Of a stretch of 26,535 bases of DNA, positions 22,654-26,535 are shown piece after piece (the first letter of the stretch is position 1; each line of letters opens with the position of its first letter). Below the pieces are notes generated by a model. It was not told the DNA's origin, searched no databases, and worked only from the letters and a program-made list of their open reading frames with translations. The translations under genes were made by a program, and so were the position numbers. Location: the IMG/VR virus record IMGVR_UViG_3300042544_000713, positions 1 through 26,535 of that record; one strand, written 5' to 3'. The DNA is from a virus.

Positions 22654-23447
22654 TTAATTACATCATTTATTATAGTCCAAACACTATTAACTGATTGATT
22701 AGCAACGTTTTGAACTTCGGTATGATTAGCATCTAAATCACCAATCATATTTGTTACTATTGACATTGAGAATATCCTCATCCCCATTTGTTTTGCCACA
22801 ATGACTTCAGGTATGGTCGACATACCAACAGCATCAGAACCGATTAATTTTAGAAATCTATATTCTGCTGGTGTCTCATATGTTGGTCCTGATAATGCCG
22901 TTAAAATACCTTCCTTAATTCTAATTCGATTTTTATAACCACATAGTAAACCAACACCGATTAATTCTTTATCATAGACTGAAGACATGTTAACAAACCT
23001 TTCACCAAATTCCGGTTCATGTTTACCTATTAATGGATTACCATTCATTAAGTTTATATGGTCATTCACTAACATAATGTCACCAACTTTAAATGATTGA
23101 TTTATACCACCAACTGCATTTGTAGTGAAAAGTGTTTTAACACCTAATATATTCATTATTCGAATAGGGAATATTACATCAGACATCGAATGACCTTCAT
23201 AATAATGATTACGACCCTGCATTATAACAACGGGAACATTATCTATATGACCAAAAACTAAATTGCCTTTATGACCATCAACACCTGAATTAATAAAATT
23301 AGGTATGTCACTATATTTTAACGAAACCGTATCAGATAAGTTACTAACTAATTCACCCAAACCCGAGCCCAAAATAATACCTACAACTGGTGAGATTGAT
23401 ATTTTTTGTTTTATGTATTCACAGGTTTGTCTATATTTTTCCATCAC
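22644..23447 (-). CDS. punA: Purine nucleoside phosphorylase (trimeric type)
   Basis: A 267-aa enzyme with the family motifs in order: I-L-G-S-G-L-G phosphate loop, M-Q-G-R-N-H-Y-Y-E-G-H, F-T-T-N-A-V-G-G, G-P-T-Y-E-T-P-A-E-Y and V-G-M-S-T-I-P-E, then S-I-V-T-N-M. Length is normal for trimeric PNP. The enzyme cleaves purine nucleosides with phosphate to base and ribose-1-phosphate. In a phage it could salvage host purines. Within this operon it sits between an epimerase and a cytidylyltransferase, which is an odd place for a salvage gene. It directly follows the epimerase gene and overlaps the cytidylyltransferase by 10 bases. Confidence 0.9.
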   Translation of the reverse strand: MMEKYRQTCEYIKQKISISPVVGIILGSGLGELVSNLSDTVSLKYSDIPNFINSGVDGHKGNLVFGHIDNVPVVIMQGRNHYYEGHSMSDVIFPIRIMNILGVKTLFTTNAVGGINQSFKVGDIMLVNDHINLMNGNPLIGKHEPEFGERFVNMSSVYDKELIGVGLLCGYKNRIRIKEGILTALSGPTYETPAEYRFLKLIGSDAVGMSTIPEVIVAKQMGMRIFSMSIVTNMIGDLDANHTEVQNVANQSVNSVWTIINDVIKWI

Positions 23448-24440
23448 TTACTTTTTCCAAAAACTATATATCCCATTATCTAATTCATAAAAGGGCCACA
23501 CAAATCTATCTCTTTTGGGTTGGGTTTTTGCCCAAGACCACATATTAATCAACCCTTCTTTCAAGTTTGTTTTATGTTCAAATCCTAAAATATCAACAGA
23601 CTTCTGCCAAGTTGGTATTGAATGTTTCACTTCATGTCTTTGTTCTTTAAAGATAACCTCACCTCCACCTATAACACTTCTCAATACTTCATTAGCCTCT
23701 AATATTGAATGTTCCTTAACCCCACCCAAATTGATAATTTGTTTAGACGATTCAGGTAACACACAAGCTCTCCATAAACATGGTAAACTATCATCAATAT
23801 AACTAAAAGCTCTTGTCTGTGAACCATCACCAAAGATTGTCATAGGTTCACCATTCATATGTTGATACATCCAAATACCCAATACATTACGATACTTATC
23901 CCATATGTTTTGTTTAATACCATAAACATTATGTGGTCGAATGATACACCAATCTAATCCATGTTGTTCACCAGCAATCTGTATATCCATTTCACAACCA
24001 TATTTGGCCACACCATACGGATCAATTGGTTTTGGAATTTGCTCTTCGTTAAAGATACCTCCATTACCATGACCATACACTGCTAAAGTTGATGTAAACA
24101 CTAAACGCTTAACGTTATGTTTGATACATTGATTAATAACTCTCGCGGTTGCTACTAAGTTGTTCTCGTAGTTATATTGTCTTATAAATGGAGAAAGACC
24201 TTCAGCAGCGTAAGCTGCGAAATGAAACACGTAATCAAATTTGTTTACCTCAAAACAATTTTCAATTGGGTGAGATACCAAATTCATTTGCCAAAATTCA
24301 ACCTTTGGGTTGACATTCTCTTTATATCCACCACTCAAATCATCCATACCTACAACGTGTACTTCAGGATGATTCTCAATTATATAATCTGCGAGTCTTG
24401 AACCCAATAGTCCAGCAACTCCTGTAATTAATATTTTCAT
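23448..24440 (-). CDS. NAD-dependent nucleotide-sugar epimerase/dehydratase
   Basis: A 330-aa extended short-chain dehydrogenase/reductase. G-V-A-G-L-L-G (7-13) is the Rossmann GxxGxxG, T118 and Y142-x3-K146 form the catalytic set, and R-P-H-N-V-Y-G and R-A-F-S-Y-I-D-D follow as in UDP-glucose 4-epimerase-like proteins. It would interconvert or modify an NDP-sugar for the surrounding glycosyltransferases. The R-P-H-N-V-Y-G block is closest to UDP-sugar epimerases, but the exact substrate is open. It overlaps the upstream GT2 gene by 4 bases and abuts the PNP gene. Confidence 0.85.
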   Translation of the reverse strand: MKILITGVAGLLGSRLADYIIENHPEVHVVGMDDLSGGYKENVNPKVEFWQMNLVSHPIENCFEVNKFDYVFHFAAYAAEGLSPFIRQYNYENNLVATARVINQCIKHNVKRLVFTSTLAVYGHGNGGIFNEEQIPKPIDPYGVAKYGCEMDIQIAGEQHGLDWCIIRPHNVYGIKQNIWDKYRNVLGIWMYQHMNGEPMTIFGDGSQTRAFSYIDDSLPCLWRACVLPESSKQIINLGGVKEHSILEANEVLRSVIGGGEVIFKEQRHEVKHSIPTWQKSVDILGFEHKTNLKEGLINMWSWAKTQPKRDRFVWPFYELDNGIYSFWKK

Positions 24441-25060
24441 ATTGTACTATAAAAGTTATTTTGTTTCTCTTGTCTTGTGATTGTTTTATGATGTGAGATG
24501 AAATATGTTGGCTCGTCCATCGGTAAAAGGGAATACATCTTTGCCCCCACGATTCTTTCATGAACCTTACCAGACCAAGATAAATGTTTCTTATAAATCC
24601 TTCCTTGATAATCAGGGAAATTAACCCAACCCTTTTCATTAACTCTCCATCCCCATTTTTGAATATGGTCTTGTGTTAAACCATCGACAGTGTTAACTCT
24701 TGGTAAATAGTAGACATCAACTTCAGGATTCATTTCCACGATTTCAGATAATGATTTAATAAAATCTACACTAATTATTTCATCAGCATCCAATTGGAAA
24801 ATGTAATCACCTGTACAGTAATCATTTAACTTATTTTTCCAATCGGCAAAATTGTTATCCCAATCAAGACCTTTCCATGTTTGAACATTAGGTAGTTTAT
24901 TAAACGGTAATAAAAAGTCTAACACTTTTTGATTACCATTTTTATCATCGTAAAGAATTACTATCTCATCTTGGACTCCTTTGTTCTCCAATAGGAATGG
25001 TACTAATTTCTTTATCTCCTCTAGCTCGTTGCAAACTGTTATTGCAAAACTTATTTTCAT
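24437..25060 (-). CDS. Small GT2-family glycosyltransferase
   Basis: A 207-aa protein starting M-K-I-S-F-A-I-T-V-C-N-E-L, a GT2 first strand, with F-Q-L-D-A-D-E (the DxD metal site) near residue 93 and G-R-I-Y-K further on, followed by W-S-G-K-V-H-E. The D-A-D-E form is typical of the WaaE/KdtX-like GT2 group. It lacks the C-terminal extension of the GT2 at 19125. It overlaps the epimerase gene by 4 bases. The ATG at 25060 follows AAAAAAAGAT, with no Shine-Dalgarno. Confidence 0.85.
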   Translation of the reverse strand: MKISFAITVCNELEEIKKLVPFLLENKGVQDEIVILYDDKNGNQKVLDFLLPFNKLPNVQTWKGLDWDNNFADWKNKLNDYCTGDYIFQLDADEIISVDFIKSLSEIVEMNPEVDVYYLPRVNTVDGLTQDHIQKWGWRVNEKGWVNFPDYQGRIYKKHLSWSGKVHERIVGAKMYSLLPMDEPTYFISHHKTITRQEKQNNFYSTI

Positions 25061-25151
25061 ATCTTTTTTTATTTTCTTCCAAAGTTAATTCTTCACATTT
25101 CCAACACCACTCTCTATCTGAAGTGTCCCACATATGTCTATCACATTTCAT
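24966..25151 (-). CDS. Short Cys-rich ORF overlapping the GT2 start
   Basis: A 61-aa ORF from ATG 25151. The first ~35 residues, unique to this frame, include C3 and W-C-W-K-C (16-19), typical of small phage metal-binding proteins. The last ~30 residues lie over the start of the GT2 gene in another frame and look like out-of-frame sequence. The start overlaps the stop of the upstream gene by 4 bases, which favours it being translated. The long overlap with the GT2 is unusual, so a sequencing or annotation problem near 25060 is possible. Confidence 0.4.
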   Translation of the reverse strand: MKCDRHMWDTSDREWCWKCEELTLEENKKRYENKFCNNSLQRARGDKEISTIPIGEQRSPR

Positions 25152-25417
25152 GCTCTATTATTTCCTATATCCATCCAATGATTAAGATAACGTATATTAT
25201 CGTTACCACCGTTTATTCTTCTTGTTATTGTTCTTACTATATCTTCGTCAATACCTCTAGCAATTTCTTCTGACATCACTCTTGTTAACTCTTCTTCAGC
25301 ATCTATCGTTTCTTGATTTAAATCAGGAGTCCATCTGGCTTGTAATCTTCTTACAATATCTTGAATACCTTCCGATTCAATTGTAGGTCCACGAAAAAAT
25401 TTAAACTCCCTAACCAT
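25148..25417 (-). CDS. 89-aa protein resembling a segment of T4-like major capsid proteins
   Basis: An 89-aa protein (ATG 25415-25417 chosen because it overlaps the upstream stop by only 8 bases; an upstream ATG at 25456 would add 13 residues and overlap by 47). The centre, L-Q-A-R-W-T-P-D-L followed by I-D-A-E-E-E-L-T-R-V-M-S-E-E-I-A, recalls the conserved 'ARWTPEL ... DAEAEL ... LSEEI ... EID' stretch of T4-like gp23 capsid proteins. A full capsid protein is about five times longer, so this would be a stand-alone piece, not a capsid gene. The resemblance is from memory and needs a profile search. Function unknown. Confidence 0.55.
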   Translation of the reverse strand: MVREFKFFRGPTIESEGIQDIVRRLQARWTPDLNQETIDAEEELTRVMSEEIARGIDEDIVRTITRRINGGNDNIRYLNHWMDIGNNRA

Positions 25418-25673
25418 TTTGTCTTTGCCTTGCGAATAATTTAAAAACTCTACCATTATTATTGAAAGTCATGTTACCATCTGGACTTGGCACTAAACGA
25501 ATAGTACATTCATTCGGACCTGTCGCAAATGACACCGGATCTTCATCATCAAACTGAAAACAAAATTCAACATCATTATTAAATGTTAATGGTCGACTTA
25601 ACGTTAACAGTTGAGTAGGTTCCAATTGATAGAAACCGTACTGATTATCATTATTGAAGAATTTAAAATTCAC
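25410..25673 (-). CDS. Hypothetical 87-aa protein
   Basis: An 87-aa acidic, beta-looking protein with many Phe and Asn residues (V-E-F-C-F-Q-F-D-D-E-D) and no recognised family. Starts and stops fit the tight packing: ATG 25673 comes one base after the stop of the upstream glycosyltransferase, and the stop overlaps the next start by 8 bases. One Cys pair is widely spaced and no metal site is evident. It could be a small virion or accessory protein; nothing in the sequence decides this. Confidence 0.5.
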   Translation of the reverse strand: MNFKFFNNDNQYGFYQLEPTQLLTLSRPLTFNNDVEFCFQFDDEDPVSFATGPNECTIRLVPSPDGNMTFNNNGRVFKLFARQRQNG

Positions 25674-25674
25674 T

Positions 25675-26535
25675 TTAACTAACTTTATTTAATTTAGGTA
25701 ACACCACTTTATGTTCTTTTGGTTGATTTAAAAATGGATTTAAGTACTCGATAAATTTATCCTTCATTTTTTCTTTTGTAAAGTTTTCAGAATTAATTAA
25801 TCGTAATTGTTCAGATTTTTCTGAGAATTTTTCATAGTCCTCCATTACCAATCTCATAACTTCAGCGGCCTCATTATAATTTGATGTAAACCATTTTGAA
25901 CCTTTAATAATAAAGTTGTCTATAACACTCTCATGTACTTCCGTTAACTTACCACCAATCATAATTGCCTTGTCCATCGGTAAGAAGTCTTTATGTCCTG
26001 ACCAGTTAGATGCTATGATTGGTTTACCCGTCATTGAGAACTCTAATAATGGTCTACCGAATCCTTCACCTTTTGTTATGGAAACCATTGATTTGATTTT
26101 TGGATGATTATATAACTGATTCATTTCACTATCAGTTAATTCACCAAATAAAAGATAAATGGACGGTGGATTTTCAACACCCTCAACAAGTTGTTCAATT
26201 CTTTTTCTAAAGATTTCTCTTTCTTTAATTGAGAAGGTTGCCGATGACGTTTTCAAAACTAATGCTGGTCGTACTTCCTTTCCTTTGAAACCCTCAACGA
26301 ATAATTTAATTAACATACCAACATCTTTTCTATCCTGACCCAATTCACCTTTTAACCAATGACCAACAAATAGATAAGCGAAATCCTCTTTAATGTCTAA
26401 GTCAAATCCGTTGTATTGGTTATTGTAAATTGAAGTATCGACACCTTCAAATAACACTTCAATTGGTTTATTAATTCTATGTTGTTTAACTAATTTACCT
26501 GTGTTCTTTTCATTCTCATTGTATACTGTTTGTAA
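25675..26535 (-). CDS. GT4-family glycosyltransferase, N-terminal part outside window
   Basis: The frame is open from the right edge of the window down to the stop at 25675, so the gene enters from outside. A GTG at 26457 is not a convincing start, because the 26 upstream codons continue a normal GT4 segment (K-P-I-E-V-L-F-E-G-V-D). Visible motifs are Y-L-F-V-G-H-W, then S-I-T-K-G-E-G-F-G-R-P-L-L-E-F, the E-x7-E region of retaining GT4 enzymes, and W-S-G-H-K-D. About 286 residues are seen. It probably belongs to the same minus-strand glycan operon. Confidence 0.85.
   Translation of the reverse strand, partial: LQTVYNENEKNTGKLVKQHRINKPIEVLFEGVDTSIYNNQYNGFDLDIKEDFAYLFVGHWLKGELGQDRKDVGMLIKLFVEGFKGKEVRPALVLKTSSATFSIKEREIFRKRIEQLVEGVENPPSIYLLFGELTDSEMNQLYNHPKIKSMVSITKGEGFGRPLLEFSMTGKPIIASNWSGHKDFLPMDKAIMIGGKLTEVHESVIDNFIIKGSKWFTSNYNEAAEVMRLVMEDYEKFSEKSEQLRLINSENFTKEKMKDKFIEYLNPFLNQPKEHKVVLPKLNKVS

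Noticed and set aside
1-26535. tRNA genes, integrase, attachment sites or insertion sequences
   Set aside because: None was seen on reading; no cloverleaf-like stretch fits in the short gaps and no transposase or integrase motifs appear among the proteins.

Overview
The window looks like part of a large, AT-rich tailed-phage (Caudoviricetes) genome, probably environmental. The phage evidence is a long tail-fibre gene with collagen-like Gly-X-Y runs and a C-terminal S74-type intramolecular chaperone, dense packing with stop/start overlaps, and a small protein (25148-25417, minus) that resembles one segment of T4-like major capsid proteins. The host cannot be read from this stretch. Good Shine-Dalgarno sites are scarce, and A/T-rich sequence directly before the starts would fit a Bacteroidetes host, but this is only a hint.

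Layout: everything from 1 to 19109 is on the plus strand and everything from 19125 to 26535 is on the minus strand. The two arms converge on a bidirectional terminator at 19116-19143. The left arm begins with the end of an SGNH-hydrolase-like gene and a glycosyltransferase-like gene. A sulfate-activation-like module follows (APS kinase, HxGH nucleotidylyltransferase, DUF2061 membrane protein). Then comes a tightly coupled run of tailoring enzymes: flavin-dependent halogenase, 2OG-Fe(II) oxygenases, sulfotransferases, a zinc-ribbon protein, an ATP-grasp-like/Hint-like/Cys-rich protein, a 46-aa ORF, an SGNH protein and a radical SAM enzyme. Next are a 908-aa fusion (GT4, GT-A-like and FkbM methyltransferase), another SGNH protein, a metal-dependent-type methyltransferase, and a 707-aa protein whose C-terminal half resembles TibC/Aah-type autotransporter heptosyltransferases. 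The arm ends with the fibre.

The right arm reads like a glycan-building locus: three glycosyltransferases (one cut by the window edge), a further glycosyltransferase-like protein, a NovU/TylC3-like sugar C-methyltransferase, a TagD-like cytidylyltransferase, a nucleotide-sugar epimerase, a purine nucleoside phosphorylase, and small uncharacterised proteins.

My reading (inference) is a phage-encoded surface-decoration system. Nucleotide sugars and PAPS would be made or tailored, and sugars, sulfate, methyl, hydroxyl or halogen groups placed on a substrate. The Ser/Thr-rich fibre next to the heptosyltransferase-like gene is the most economical candidate substrate, though host glycans are possible too. 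The most unusual observations are: (i) a shared short C-terminal sequence, basic residue(s) then Ser/Thr/Lys then two aliphatic residues, on unrelated enzymes encoded between 2295 and 10677; (ii) the ATP-grasp-like protein ending in a Hint-like domain without its usual first cysteine, followed by a six-cysteine tail; (iii) the iron-finger heptosyltransferase beside a strictly patterned Gly-Ser/Thr-Ser fibre. All family assignments come from motif recognition by eye; no database search was run.
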